Positions 53,224 to 64,000 of a stretch of DNA of 64,000 nucleotides are shown piece after piece. This DNA is from Vicia villosa (taxonomy: Eukaryota > Streptophyta > Magnoliopsida > Fabales > Fabaceae): the NCBI RefSeq assembly GCF_029867415.1, contig NC_081180.1, forward strand, positions 21,352,808 to 21,416,807, read 5' to 3'. Positions within the stretch are counted from its first letter, which is position 1; every line of letters begins with the position of its first letter. Below the pieces are notes generated by a model, which searched no databases, was not told where the DNA came from, and was given only the letters and a program-made list of their open reading frames with translations. Both the position numbers and the translations under genes were made by a program.

Positions 53224-54021
53224 ATTACCTCTTTTGGAACATAAGAGGGGTGCCAAATAGTGATTCAAGACTAGCCCTCAAAAGGCTGATTCTCAAAAAC
53301 TCTCCCGAGTTCGTTTTCATTGTTGAGCCCTGGATGCAGTTTGATAAATTTCCTACCAAATGGCTTGACAGGTTTGACTTAAAACTCTTTGTTGTTAATG
53401 TTAGGGATCCTTTGATTCCTAACCTTTGGTGCTTTTGTAAATCTAGTTACTATCCTAACATTATCAATATAGATGATCAACATATTTCTTTCTCTATTAA
53501 TATTCATAACATTGGTCTAGGTATATCCGTGATTTATGCTTCCACTAGCTACATACATAGAAGAAATCTTTGGCACACCCTTAGTAGCCTTCCATCTAAC
53601 ACACCCTGGCTCTACATAGGAGACTTTAATGCCATAACTAGTGCTGCTGAGTACAAAGGCAATCATGTCCCTGCCAAAACTCCCATGACTGATTTCTTCA
53701 ATTGGTCTGACCATAACCATCTTATTCATTTGCCCCACTCATGGTAACTTCTTCACTTGGTGCAATGGTAGAAAAGGCAGGCAAAGAACTGAAAAAGGCT
53801 CGACAGAGTCATTAGTAACATTCATCTAATTAACTCTTGCAATTCTATGGTTTGTAATACCCTTACCAAAGTCAAATCTGACCATTACCCTATTCTCCTC
53901 ACCCTTAATTTAGGAAATCCTAGATTTAAGAGCCAGTTTAAATTCCTTAATATGTGGACCTTGAATATGGACTGTAAAAGGATTGTTAAATAAGCTTGGA
54001 ATTTGAGGGTTTGTGGGTGCC
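53220..54021 (+). pseudogene. LINE ORF2 endonuclease domain
   Basis: Apurinic-endonuclease-like fold motifs: 'NYLFWNIRGV' (start), 'FIVEPWM' with the catalytic Glu, 'PWLYIGDFNAI' (GDFN) and, after two small frameshifts near 53740 and 53800, 'LDRVISNIHL' and 'KSDHYPILL' with the catalytic SDH. All key residues can be seen but not in a single frame. The 5' start overlaps ORF1 by four bases (ATGA), suggesting termination-reinitiation. The solo LTR interrupts just after this domain. Confidence 0.8.
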
Positions 54022-54026
54022 CCATG

Positions 54027-57000
54027 TGTCATACCCCAAAATTTGCCCTCCTATATTCACTCAAAGGTTCCTCTATGCATCTTCAATGGCTCAAGTTTCA
54101 AAAGGCTTATTCAGGTCACTCTCTCCTAATCAAAGATCTCCAAAACTAGGGTTTTCATTTTATTAAAGGATTGTGAATATTCAAGGCCTAAAATGGATCT
54201 CAAAGTGTTTCATATGTCTCCAAGTATCTCCATGTCAAAAGTCTAAGCCCAATTCCAAAGATTACTCATTCAAAAGCCCAGATGATCCACAGTCAACTAG
54301 TTTGACCCAAAAGTCAACCATAATCAAAGCACAGTCAAAACCTCTCAAATTTGGTCAACATCAAGTATGTGAGGTTATATCCATCATTTTATCAAAGGTT
54401 GATCATGATCCATCAATAGAAACTCAGAAATTAACAAACGCAAAAAGGTTCAAATTAGGGTTTCTTTAGGAGAAAGTCAAATCAACTTTGACTGACCATA
54501 ACTTTCACATAGAATATCAGAAATTCCTCACTCAAAGCTTATTTAAAAGGAAATTGGATTCTCTACAACTTTGTCTCTCACAAGCCAAGGCCAGAAATGC
54601 TTCATTTGGGAGATATGATACAAAAGATTATAGGTCCTTTTCAAACATCAATCAAAAGCAGTTTTTTGTCAAAGGACATATGATCAAGAATAAATCTCCA
54701 AATGAAAAATATGTTTCAAAGTGGCTTATAAGGGACATCTTGAGGTTTCCAAAAAGTCCTAGAACTCTCCCATACCTTAAAAATTAAGGGAGATATGCCT
54801 CGTCAAAGTTGGGCGATTTTGAAGGAAATATGTGAAACAAAAGTGGTCCAAAATGATTATTTTTTCAAATGGTCCTATCTTGTTATGATCCAAACTTGCT
54901 TATAAGAATACTAAGAACCTCTAAATCCATCCCCACATTTTTATAGTTTTTATTTATATTTATTTGAATTTTAGTCAATTAAAAGGCAAATAAATTAAGT
55001 AAAAAATATAAAATAAATGGATGTAAGTATATGGCTTTGGTCTTGATCAAATAAAAGCCCAAATAATCACCATGGGAGGTCCAAAAACGTGCAGCCTTTG
55101 AGATGGGGAGAGATGAGTCAAAAATAAGGAGATTTGGTCATATTTTCAAACAAAATTAAAACCTTACTAACAAGTCAAGATCCAAGCCCAAACCTTTAAC
55201 CTAATGCTTCTAATATATATGCATATTAATCCTAATGAGAAGGGGGGCGAAAAATTAGAAAGAGGCAAGGGTTCTAAAGAATGCAAAGATCACATAAACT
55301 TGTCAAAATTCGAATCCTAATAGGGAGGCCTCCTCAGAGCTTTTGAAGGCGTTCCATCTTATTCTAGAGGTAAGGAGAGGTAAGGGGGATCCTTTGAACA
55401 GTCCCATGCTCATCATACAGTTATATACACGTCCATGTTTCTTTAAGTTATGTTCATTATCGTTTTTTATTTGTAGCTTGTTTCAATTAAAACTAATATC
55501 CCTAATAAGTTTGTATGATGTTTTAGATGCGATTTGAGTATTTATTTACAGTTTTTGGGACCAAGAGCTTGAATCACCATTGTTAGGGCAAAGGAACACA
55601 AAGCATTCGTGTTCATGGTTCCAAGCATTTTTAAGACAAATAGAAGGCACCATTGATTTCAGAACGTAGTAATTATGAGATCTAGGTTATTTATTTGTTA
55701 AGATAACATTGTTTTGTCCGAATTAAATTATGTGTTTATATTATTGAAACCCCATGAAACCGTGACTTTGAGGATGATTTAATACATGATATACCGTGTT
55801 ATTTGCTCCAAATTAATGATGGTTGTGTTCATGGCATTTAGTACTACAATTTTGGTTCAAATTTTGTTTGATTTCGTGGAGAATCGAGGGAGTTATGATC
55901 ATGAGAAGATGAAGGAGGGAGCTGCGTTTTTGCGCCATGGAGGAGTCTTTCACGATACAATTATGCAGTATCATGAGGAAGACGGACAGCTGCTACCGCG
56001 AGATTGGTTGGCCAGAGGGATGGGGCCCGCGCTGGTTTGCTTTGATTTTTCCATTCATATCATTGTTTTTTTATTTGTTTAATTCGATGTGCATTATTGA
56101 CAATTAATAGCGCTTGGTTCATTGGTGTGGAGTGCTATTGGTAACCAAGGGGTCCAGGGTTCAACTCATGGCCCCTGCAATATTTTTTAGTTAAATCTCT
56201 ATATGCAGATCCCATGCATACAAGCCCATCTGGAACATGGTGTACCCCTCAATTACCACCGCAAGATCTCCTATAATCCCATCTAACGCATCAGATTGGC
56301 AAGGCTTACCATGGGTCTTTAAAGGCATGCCATATACAATTGGGGCCAGGTTTCTTTATTATTTATTTTATTATTTACCTCATTATAATTAATTGTTTAA
56401 ATCAATAATATGGTTTAATCTATTTGATTTAATTTATCTATTAAAATTAGGATTAGGAATACGTTAAGTCTTTGGATTTATTTTCCTGATTATATTCCCG
56501 ATTATTCGACTAATTTGTTTAATTAGTTTTAATAGGTATTAAATCACAGAAAACCTAGGAACCCTTATTAACCATTAGGGTTCGTCCAATCCCATTTGGC
56601 CAAAGTGTTAGAAATTAATTTATTATTCGTTTCAACCAAACCTATTGGTTGCGATGGGTAATAATCCATAACCAATTATTCAACTATTTAAATACTAATA
56701 TTTATTTTGCTAAATGGTTTTAACCATCTTATTGGTTACGATGATTAGCAATTATTATCAATTCGTTATTGTTTGTAATCGAATCTATCGATTATGAGGG
56801 GTAACGATAATTAAAACACGCACATTTGCTATTCGCGATAATTGAATCTATCGATTATAGTGGTTAGCAATCCTCCCTTTAATCCGTTAGCCATGGTAAT
56901 CAGATCTATTGATTATTGCGACTAACGGTAACAAATTAAAAATCAGGGTTGTACGTCCAAATCCTAAAACACTTCCAAACCTTCAAATACACTAAACCAC

Positions 57001-57475
57001 GACACTACAGAAATTCACCCCTTCAAACATTACACTGCGATGTTCATAACTACGATAAGGTAATTCAAAATACCTTCGAACTTCGCCTTTCAAAACAACT
57101 TCAAATACAATCAAATTCTAATTCTAAGGCGTACAATCCTGTGCCCGAACTACGTTGACTCTGATTCTCCATAAGGAGATACGTAGGCACTTGGATAACC
57201 AAGGCGAGTCCCCTTCCCTTCAAATCTCATTTTTTTCCCAATTCATTTCCCTTAATTATTTAACCCTCGAAAGCATAAACCTTACCTTAATACTCTTAGC
57301 CATCAAACTGTTGACCTTAGATTCAAAGCCATAGGAAAGGATTGAGGGTGCCTAACACCTTCCCTCGACCTGAATATAGTATCTTACCCTGATCTCTTAA
57401 CTGCGTAGGTTTCCTATTCGCCTTGTTAGAATAGGTGGCGACTCTAAGTTATAGATTTTTAGGCAGGTTGCTACA
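54027..57475 (+). mobile_element. Solo LTR of an Ogre-type element (3449 bp, TSD CCATG)
   Basis: The LTR starts TGTCATACCCCAAAATTTGC and ends GGTTGCTACA. Flanking CCATG is duplicated at 54022-54026 and 57476-57480, inside LINE ORF2. No internal domain exists, so the element was lost by LTR-LTR recombination. Start sequence and the 'GGAGATACGTAGGCAC' and 'GGTGGCGACTCTAAG' blocks near the end are typical of Ogre. The short frames inside (for example 55786-56082) are not supported as genes. Confidence 0.92.
56115..56188 (+). other. tRNA-like Pol III cassette in the solo LTR
   Basis: TGGTTCATTGG (56115-56125) resembles an A box at 9 of 11 positions. GGTTCAACTC (56158-56167) is a B-box-like motif. 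TTTTTT at 56183-56188 follows. Sequence differs from the cassettes in the other Ogre LTR, but the order A box, B box, T-run is the same. Confidence 0.5.
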
Positions 57476-57480
57476 CCATG

Positions 57481-60122
57481 TTTATCCTTGACCAAAAGCT
57501 CAAATTTCTTAAAACCAGGCTGAAGGAGTGGAACAAGTCCACTTTTGGTAATTGTCAAGACATTGTTAACATTGCTGACAAAAATCTTAAAAACATCCAA
57601 TTACATATTCAGAACCTAGGCTACACTGATTCCCTGCAGGATAAGGAAATTCAAGCTCAACATGATCTTGAAAGAGCCTTAGACATTAAAGAGGAGCTAT
57701 GGAAGCAAAAATCCAGAATCAATTAGCATAATCATGGTGACAGGAACACTAACTTTTTTCACACTTATGCCAAAATCAAAAGAAAAACTAATTTGATTTC
57801 TTCCCTTGTCATAGATGGCAAAGTTGAGACTGACCCTAAGGTTTTAGAAGACCATATTGAAGCTCAGTTTAAAAATCTTTTCAATTCTGACTTTGTCGCT
57901 AACCAAACTGATCTAAATCAAAGAGTTATTCCTAAATTGGTTAATGAGGAAACCAATGACATGCTGCTGAGAACTCCTAGTCATGAGGAAATCCATAATG
58001 CTGTCCTTAGCTTATATAGGGACTATGCCCCTGGCCCTGATGGTTTTGGTGACAATTTTTATGTTAAATTTTGGGATATTATAAATTTGGATGTCATAAA
58101 TGCTATAAATCAGTTCTTCACTTAGGGATGGATCCTCCCTAACTTTAATGCTAACACCATTGTGATGGTTCCTAAAGCAAAGGATGCTAGCAGCATTGGT
58201 CATTATAGGCCAATAGCTATGGCTAACTTCAAATACAAACTTATATCTAAAATTATGGCTGACAGGTTAGCTTCCATTCTTCCCTCCTTAATCTCTCTTG
58301 AACAGCAGGGCTTCATTGCAGGCAGAAATATTAAAAATGGCATTTGTCTAACTTCTGAAGCCATAAACCTTTTAGAGAACAAATGCTTCAGTGGAAATGT
58401 TGCTTTTAAGATTGACATTTCCAAAGCTTTTGATTCCCTAAACTGGAATTTTATACTTAAAACTCTATCTTGCTTTGGTTTTAGTGATAAATTCTGTGAC
58501 GAGATCAATACTTAACTTAATTTTGCCACTCTTTCTATTAGTTTCAATGGCAAGCAAGTGAGCTACTTCAATTTCTCTATTGGAGTGAGACAAGGGGACC
58601 CTCTTTCCCCTCTCCTCTTTTGTATTGCTGAAGATGTTTTAAGCAGAGGCATCCCCGATCTTGTAAAGTCTAACAGTCTGAATCTAATTCAAGCTAACAG
58701 GCATTGCAAGGTCCCTTCAGACACACTTTTTGCTGATGACATTATGGTTTTTTGCAGGGGGATTCTAAATCTTTAACAGCCATTTCCATGCTTGTGAAGG
58801 AATATGCAATGTGCTCTGGCCAAATTTGCAACCTGTTCAAATCTTTAATTTATGCTGGTGGCATGTCTAATGCTAGGCATAGTAGTCTTGCTGAAATCAT
58901 TGGCTTCTCTATGGCAGCCCCTCCCTTCACATATCTTGGAGTTCCTATCTTTGTAGGAAAACCAAGAGTTTTTCACTTTTCCTACCTTGCAGACAACATC
59001 AGATTAAAGCTAGCATCCTGGAAAGCAAGGATTCTATCCATGGCTGGTAGTCTACTCTTAGTCAAAAGTGTGATTCATAGCATGCTTGTTCACTGCATCA
59101 CTATTTATGACTGGCCTGTTAGCATTATAAAAAGCATTGAAAAATACATGAGGAATTTCATTTGGACTGGCAATGTGGAGAAAAAAAGTTGGTCACGGTG
59201 GCTTGGACGAAATGCTGCAAGAACATCAAGGAAGGAGGCCTTGGTCTTATCTCTCTTAAGCAGTATAACAAAGCAACCAACATTCAGCTTTGCTGGCATT
59301 TTCTCAACAACAATTATGCCTGGTCTATCCTTCTGGCTAGAAGAGTTAAAAAGAGAAAATAAGTTCATTAATTACTCCATTAAATCTTCTCTTTGGAAAG
59401 GCATCAAGGAAGTCCATGAAATTGTGCTAAATAACTGTGTTTGGACAATTGGCAATGGGAGAAAAATTAATTTCTGGTTAGACAACTGGGCAGGGGAATC
59501 TCTAGCTTCTAAATACAAGATCCATGAAAAGTTTCATCCAAATCTAAACTCATCTATTTCTGATTGTTGGAAAGACAGTAGATGGAACCTGCATAACAAC
59601 ATCCTCATGGCCCTGCCTGATCTGAATGAAACAATAGCTCCATTTACAGTTTCTGAAATGGAGAAGGAGGATTTTTTAGCTTGGAAAAACATTGAAAATG
59701 GTTACTTGCCAGTCAAGCAGGCTTATGACTTTATCACCGAACCTGCCTGTTATGATTTTTGGTTTGATTTCCCTTGGGATAAAGATACTGCTCCTGATCA
59801 CTCAATGCTTGTTTGGAGGCTCATACATAATCGAATTCCTACTGATGAGATTCTCCAACGCTATGGCATTCGTTTCCCATCAAAATGCTCTCTTTGTCAT
59901 GCTGCTGCTGAAACCTCATCCCATCTTTTCTTTGAATGTTCTTATGCCTCAAAATTTTGGACATGGATTAGTGCCCAGCTTCAACAACCTTTCACCATCA
60001 GAAACTTGGCAGACTGCTTAAAGATTTTGAATGAGCCTTGGAGTCCTCAGGCCTTAGCAGTTAATAAAGCCAACTTTGCTCACACAATCAACCAACTTTG
60101 GCATGCTAGAAATCTCTTATGA
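57481..60122 (+). pseudogene. LINE ORF2 reverse transcriptase and zf-RVT
   Basis: After the solo LTR, one frame carries 'DYAPGPDGFGDNFY', 'YRPIAMANFKYKLISKIMADRL', 'QQGFIAGRNI', 'AFKIDISKAFDSLNW', 'GVRQGDPLSPLLFCIAEDVL' and active site 'LFADDIMVF' (FADD). Stops at 57724-57726 (TGG to TAG), 58123-58125 (CAG to TAG) and 58513-58515 break it. The frame changes near 58755, and two further shifts at about 59200 and 59345 flank a short stretch. The zf-RVT motif 'SMLVWRLIHNRIPTDEIL', 'CSLCHAAAETSSHLFFEC' lies at 59800-59945. The enzyme would copy LINE RNA at the nicked target; it is inactive here. Confidence 0.87.
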
Positions 60123-60800
60123 TTTGACAACAAAATCACTCATTGGAAACACTGCATTTCTAATATTGCTGCTAGAGCCAAACTAGTGGGTAATCATACT
60201 TCCAAAAAGGCTAATGGTTCCTTGGTTAGTTTCTCTATGCTGAAAGCCTTTGGCATTATTTTGCACCCTCGAAATCAGATTGGCATTCGAGAAATCCTTT
60301 GGTGTCTGTCGGCTCCGAGTTGGATTAAATGCAACATTGACGGTGTTGCCTCTGGTTCCCCTATGTTTGCTGCTTGTGGTGGAATCTACCGTGATGATAA
60401 GGCTGTCCACATGCTCAGTTTCAGTGTTTATTTGAATGAAGGATCTCCTGTTTTTGCAGAATTCATGGCAGCTATTATAGCTATTGAAAAGGCTAAGCAA
60501 TTAAATTGGAATAAGCTATGGATTGAAACGGATTGTTTACTTTTAGTAAAAGCTTTCTTGAACGTTCATCTTGTGCCTTGGATAATCAAATCTCGTTGGC
60601 TCTCGTGTTGGGCGTACACTCTTCGCATGGATTTCATGATCACGCATATTTTTAGAGAGGCCAATTTTTGCGCTGATATCCTGGCGAACATCAGTTTTTC
60701 GAGTAGAAGCTCTTCTTGGTTTAATAGTGTTCATATTGATATTATGGTGGATTACTTGTTAGACAAGGCGGGTACTCCTAGACTTAGGCTTTGCACTTAA
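60123..60800 (+). pseudogene. LINE ORF2 RNase H tail
   Basis: Same frame as the zf-RVT part, after a TGA at 60120-60122. RNase H-like (RVT_3) motifs are 'WIKCNIDGVASGSPMFAACG', 'EFMAAIIAIEKAKQL', 'WIETDCLLLVKAF' and 'FREANFCADILAN', so D, E, D and D positions are all recognisable. It ends 'LRLCT' at a TAA (60798-60800). RNase H at the ORF2 end is typical of plant L1 subgroups. Confidence 0.82.
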
Positions 60801-62222
60801 GAGGAAAACACCTTGCAGAAATCTGTAAGGCTGAGTATCCATTATTCGTGAAGTACTGTTTATGGATACTAGCTGAGCTTGCTGTAATGACATACCTGAA
60901 GTGATTGGGACAACATTTGCTCTTAACATACTATTTCATATTCCAGTATGGGGAGGAGTTTTGTTGACGGGATGTAGCACGCTCTTGTTTTTGGGCCTTC
61001 AAAGATTTGGAGTAAGGAAATTGGAACTTCTGATATCTGTTTTAGTATTTGTAATGGCTACTTGTTTCTTCGGAGAAATGAGATACGTAAAACCCCCTGC
61101 ATCTGGTGTAGTCGAAGGAGTACTTGTCCCTAAACTCAATGGAAATGGCGTTGCGCTGTAGCCGACGCTATTGCCCTCTTAGGAGCTCGAATCATGCCTC
61201 ACAATCTTTTCCTCCACTCTGCTCTAGTGTTATCAAGAAAAATACCTGGTTATGAGCGTGGTATCTAGAGCTGTCAAAATGGGCTAGCCCATATGGGCCG
61301 GTCCGCCATGCCCGAAAAATCATATGGCTTGGGCCTTAAAATTAGAGCCCATATTTTTCAGGGCCTTTTTAGCCCAGCCCTGAAAAGCCCGCTACCCATT
61401 AGGGCTAGCCCATTTGGGCCTTGGATAGCTCATCAGGCCCGCACAATTATAAATTTTAAAAAAATATAATAATATTTATATTATCTTACTCCCAAATAGC
61501 ATATTGATTTTTTTCACTTCACTAAATTTTATCTCTATTTTATTCAATCTTTCTCTTTTAAATATTATACATTAATATAATCAACATTTTTTCATCATAT
61601 TATATTAGTTTTTCTCTTATAATAAATTTTCAAGTATTATTTTATACAATTTAGACATATATTGTATTTAGAAACACATTATAGTATTTATAAGAGATAA
61701 TATAGTACTTAAAAATATATTATGTTTAAAATAACATAATTTTTAATTTTATTTATAATAAATATGGAGTTTTTAATTTAATTTTTTTAAATAAAAAAGC
61801 CCATTTAGGGTCGGGTAGCCCGAAGTCCATCTAGGGCCGGGCTCGGGTAGTAAATCTCGAGCCCATATTATACAGGGCCTTTTTAGTCCAGCCTTAAAAA
61901 GCCCAGGACCCGCTAGGGACGACCCGTTTAGGGTCGGGTAGCCCATATTGACAGGTATCAATGATGCATGCAGATACTTTCTCATTGAAAGTGGTTTTGC
62001 TTTGTTTGTCGCAATTCTAATCAATATTGCAGTGATTTCCGTGTCTGCCACTGTTTGTACTGCCAAAGACATTACTGCTGAAAATGTTAAAAGTTGAAGT
62101 GATTTTACCCTTAACTCAACTTCTTTTCTTCTTAAGAATGTATTGGGACGTTCCATCTCAATCATTTATGCAATAGACTTGCTAGCTTCTGGACAAAGTT
62201 CTTCCATAACTAGGACATATGG
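60801..62222 (+). pseudogene. NRAMP metal-ion transporter fragment, intron-less
   Basis: Plus-strand translation gives '[20 protein letters not shown]', '[18 protein letters not shown]', '[20 protein letters not shown]', '[14 protein letters not shown]', '[20 protein letters not shown]'. After the MITE it continues '[20 protein letters not shown]' and '[17 protein letters not shown]'. This is roughly transmembrane helices 3-8 of a plant NRAMP (Fe/Mn/Cd transport). Frameshifts occur near 60888 and 61150. About 240 codons run without intron although plant genes of this group have many, so it looks like a cDNA copy. It ends at 62222. It is not functional. Confidence 0.8.
61266..61953. mobile_element. 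hAT-type MITE in the NRAMP fragment (duplicated GGTATC)
   Basis: A 688-bp AT-rich unit interrupts the NRAMP codons for 'ERGIND'. It starts TAGAGCTGTCAAAATGGGC and ends GCCCATATTGACAG, a degenerate inverted repeat, with many GGGCTAGCCC/GGGTCGGGTAGCCC subterminal motifs. GGTATC stands at 61260-61265 and 61954-61959. The TIR is of the hAT MITE kind; the expected 8-bp TSD is visible over six bases. No coding capacity. Confidence 0.82.
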
Positions 62223-62700
62223 AGGAAAAAAATTATTTCGTAGTTGTATGCATTCCATCATAATTTTATAAGTGTAATGTTAACTTGTTTCTAAGGATAC
62301 AAATTAAGAATTAAATGAAGAAATATTATTTTAATAAAAGTATAGAATTAATTTTGTATAGTTTTTTTTTCAATACAAATTTTTTTATAAATGAATTTTT
62401 TAACTTGTGTCTATAAAACACAAGTTAGTATTATCTATTTTATAATGTATTTTGATTTATAATTTTATTGTTGAATATTGATCTCTATCACTAAAGATAG
62501 TTGTTAATTTTTTTAATAAGCAATTTGTATCTAGCAGAATTCGAACCTGAGACCTTGAGAAGAGCACACTCTCAAGTCGAAAAAGTTAGCTATTAATTTA
62601 GTGGTCTTGTTCTTAAAATTTTTAAGCATTAATGATTAAATTGATTAAATTTTGAAACTGTTGAAGGCTAAGTAATAAACCACATAGAGTTTTTTTTTTG
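62223..62700. other. AT-rich spacer with SINE-like remnant
   Basis: No gene. On the minus strand around 62520-62600 a B-box-like GGTTCGAATTC follows 'GAGTGTGCTCTTCTCAAGGT', a pattern known from tRNA-derived legume SINEs. The A box is unclear and no TSD was found, so this is a remnant at best. Confidence 0.4.
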
Positions 62701-62707
62701 AAAATGA

Positions 62708-62708
<1 letters not shown>

Positions 62709-62763
<55 letters not shown>
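62709..62763 (+). repeat. (AAT)18 microsatellite
   Basis: About 18 uninterrupted AAT/ATA units, then ATGATATGG. Likely polymorphic. Confidence 0.97.
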
Positions 62764-62764
<1 letters not shown>

Positions 62765-62776
62765 TATGGTATTTTT

Positions 62777-62820
62777 GTGTGTGTATATATATGTGTGTGT
62801 GTGTGCGCGCGCGTGTGTGT
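62777..62820 (+). repeat. 44-bp alternating purine-pyrimidine tract (GT/AT/GC)
   Basis: Perfect alternation: (GT)4(AT)4, a (GT) run, (GC)4, (GT)4. Such tracts can adopt left-handed Z-DNA. The interval 62821-63000 beyond it shows no supported gene. Confidence 0.93.
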
Positions 62821-62999
62821 TTTGTTTAGGAACAAAATTGTTTATGCAGATTTTTGATGGGGATGGTGCAGGCTGCTCCGATACAATTGTGTTACGTGAA
62901 CTTGTAAGTGAGAAAATAAAAATGTGTATAGTAAATTGTGCATATAATCATACATATTACCGCTCACACAATGATTTTTATACAATGAGAGACAATTGA

Positions 63000-63303
63000 G
63001 CATATGCAATATTGGGAATGTGGTCGATTGAAAACACTTCCTCCCAAGACTTGTCGTAGAATGATAGTCTTTCAAGAAACTGGGTCGATTGAGAAAAACT
63101 CATTAAACATATTACAAGATCTTCGACCTTGGAGCAGAAAAATAGAATCGGCCCATTGGGCTTTTGTTATTGAATATACAAAAAGTATCATATGCATATC
63201 TTATTTACAACTGAAGACTAGGTAGAGTATTTATATTGCAGAATATGTAACTGACTAGCTATTATGTAAGAGAAATAAAAGTCACTATATTATTATTCTA
63301 ACA
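63000..63303 (-). mobile_element. 3' LTR of a minus-strand copia element (outer end approximate)
   Basis: On the minus strand the LTR begins TGTTAGAATAATAATATAG at 63303, right after a polypurine-like AAGCTTATGGGGGG (63304-63317). AATATAAATACTC (near 63235) is a TATA-like box. The far end is placed by length only. The other LTR lies outside the window. Confidence 0.55.
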
Positions 63304-63319
63304 CCCCCCATAAGCTTGA

Positions 63320-64000
63320 GGGAAAAGTGTTTAAAATCCAAGCTTAGTGATGGTGCTAGAAAAGGGCCTAAAGTTAAGGGGCTTGGTAAAAATGTCTGCA
63401 AGTTGTTGTGATGAGGAAATGAGCAGCAGTCAAAATAGACCATTCTGAAGCTTTCCTCGCACTAGGTGGCAGTCAAGGTCGATGTGCTTGGTGCGTTCGT
63501 GAAAGAAGAATTGCTGGCAATGTGTCTAGCTGAGGCGTTGTCGCAATATAGAAGGGAAAGTTGGATGAATGTTACATGAAGTTCCTTGAGGATATTTGTG
63601 AGCCATTGTATTTCGCAAACGGTAAAGGCCATTGCCCGATATTCACATTCGGTGGAATTGCAAGATACCGTAGGTTGCTTCTTGGCTTTCCATTAAATCA
63701 AGGAATTACCTAGATAAATACAGAAACCAATAACAGACTTTCGGGTGTCCGGGCAAGTTGCCTAATTCGAGTTGGAGAAGGCTTTAACTTAAACAGGTGA
63801 GGATGATGGGAAGAATAAACCTTGTGCTGGGGAGTTTTTGAGATACCTTAATACACGAATAGTAGCAGCGTGATGAAGGTGTGTGGGATTACTCATGTGT
63901 TGTCTAAGTTGCTGAACCGCAAATGCGATATCTGGTCGGGTGTTGAGAAGATAGATAAGATGTCCAACCAATTTTCTGTATGATGTAGGATCAAACAGTG
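63320..64000 (-). pseudogene. Ty1-copia RNase H, C-terminal part of pol
   Basis: From the window edge, the minus strand encodes 'MVGHLIYLLNTRPDIAFAVQ', 'HHAATIRVLRYLKNSPAQGL' and then, after stops, 'TCPDTRKSVIGFCIYLGNSL', 'WKAKKQPTVSCNSTECEYRA', 'HIASN', all in the order of copia RNase H. The catalytic Glu of 'STECEYRA' is present. The element continues beyond 64000 with RT. Frames are broken, so this is a decayed copy. Confidence 0.8.

Larger units (their letters stand above)
51790..60800 (+). mobile_element. L1-type LINE, nearly full-length but decayed, split by a solo LTR
   Basis: ORF1 (51916-53223) overlaps ORF2 by ATGA (53220-53223). ORF2 carries endonuclease, RT, zf-RVT and RNase H in order, ending at 60800. 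Removing the solo LTR leaves about 5.5 kb, close to a full plant L1. Several stops are TGG to TGA/TAG or CAG to TAG changes. I see no poly-A tail or TSD, because an NRAMP-like fragment starts right after the ORF2 stop. Confidence 0.85.

Noticed and set aside
55786..56082. 98-codon frame in the solo LTR
   Set aside because: No domain; located in a noncoding LTR with clean boundaries.
62842..63225. Overlapping short frames near the microsatellite
   Set aside because: No recognisable motif, AT-rich flanks and overlap with a copia LTR.

Overview
This window is repeat-dense plant nuclear DNA, most likely from a legume of the Fabeae type (Vicia/Pisum/Lathyrus/Lens-like). The evidence is a long-LTR Ogre/Tat Ty3-gypsy element, Sirevirus (Maximus-like) copia elements, legume-style TRIMs, and long AT-rich intergenic stretches. 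Almost everything is transposon. I see one plausible intact host gene: an atypical bHLH factor of the AIF/bHLH147-150 group, on the minus strand at 50391-51047. A 100-N scaffold gap lies at 30940-31039, so sequence on its two sides need not be adjacent in the chromosome.

Layout. 1-6123 is a pol-less Maximus/Sirevirus element: a partial 5' LTR, gag with one stop, a 3' env-position ORF remnant, and a full 3' LTR. It sits inside a decayed minus-strand Ty1-copia element (6124-9107) that also received a 747-bp composite TRIM (6969-7715, 5-bp TSD). A non-autonomous hAT element with a perfect 8-bp TSD lies at 9801-10699. 11157-18439 holds a minus-strand plant-mobile-domain (PMD, 'phosphatase 7 long form'-like) pseudogene. 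It is split by a young 5.2-kb Sirevirus-like element (12219-17454, TSD AGCCG) that keeps an intact 568-aa gag but almost no pol. 18662-28008 is a Tat-lineage gypsy element (5' LTR, gag-pro, pol with two RNase H domains, antisense 3' ORF), cut by a long LTR-like segment that runs into the gap.

After the gap, 31041-41885 is the 3' half of an Ogre: an open pol fragment, structured and tandemly repeated 3' UTR, and a ~6-kb LTR. 42587-45485 is a CACTA element with a truncated TNP2 transposase. Copia and LINE scraps follow, then the bHLH gene. 51790-60800 is a decayed L1-type LINE carrying a precise 3.45-kb solo Ogre-type LTR (TSD CCATG). It abuts an intron-less NRAMP metal-transporter fragment (60801-62222) that contains a hAT MITE. 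The window ends in the 3' part of another minus-strand copia element.

The most interesting structures are non-coding. (i) Palindrome pairs spaced almost exactly 21 bp (two helical turns) occur in the LTR U3 of the Maximus element and again before its 3' ORF. A second Sirevirus-like family shows the same geometry with an unrelated motif. (ii) tRNA-like A-box/B-box/T-run cassettes are embedded in Ogre-type LTRs. (iii) A triplicated nested hairpin with GNRA-type loops follows the Ogre pol stop. (iv) Two TRIM families are fused into one unit that then transposed as a whole. All coordinates come from reading the sequence by eye; boundaries without a stated TSD are approximate.
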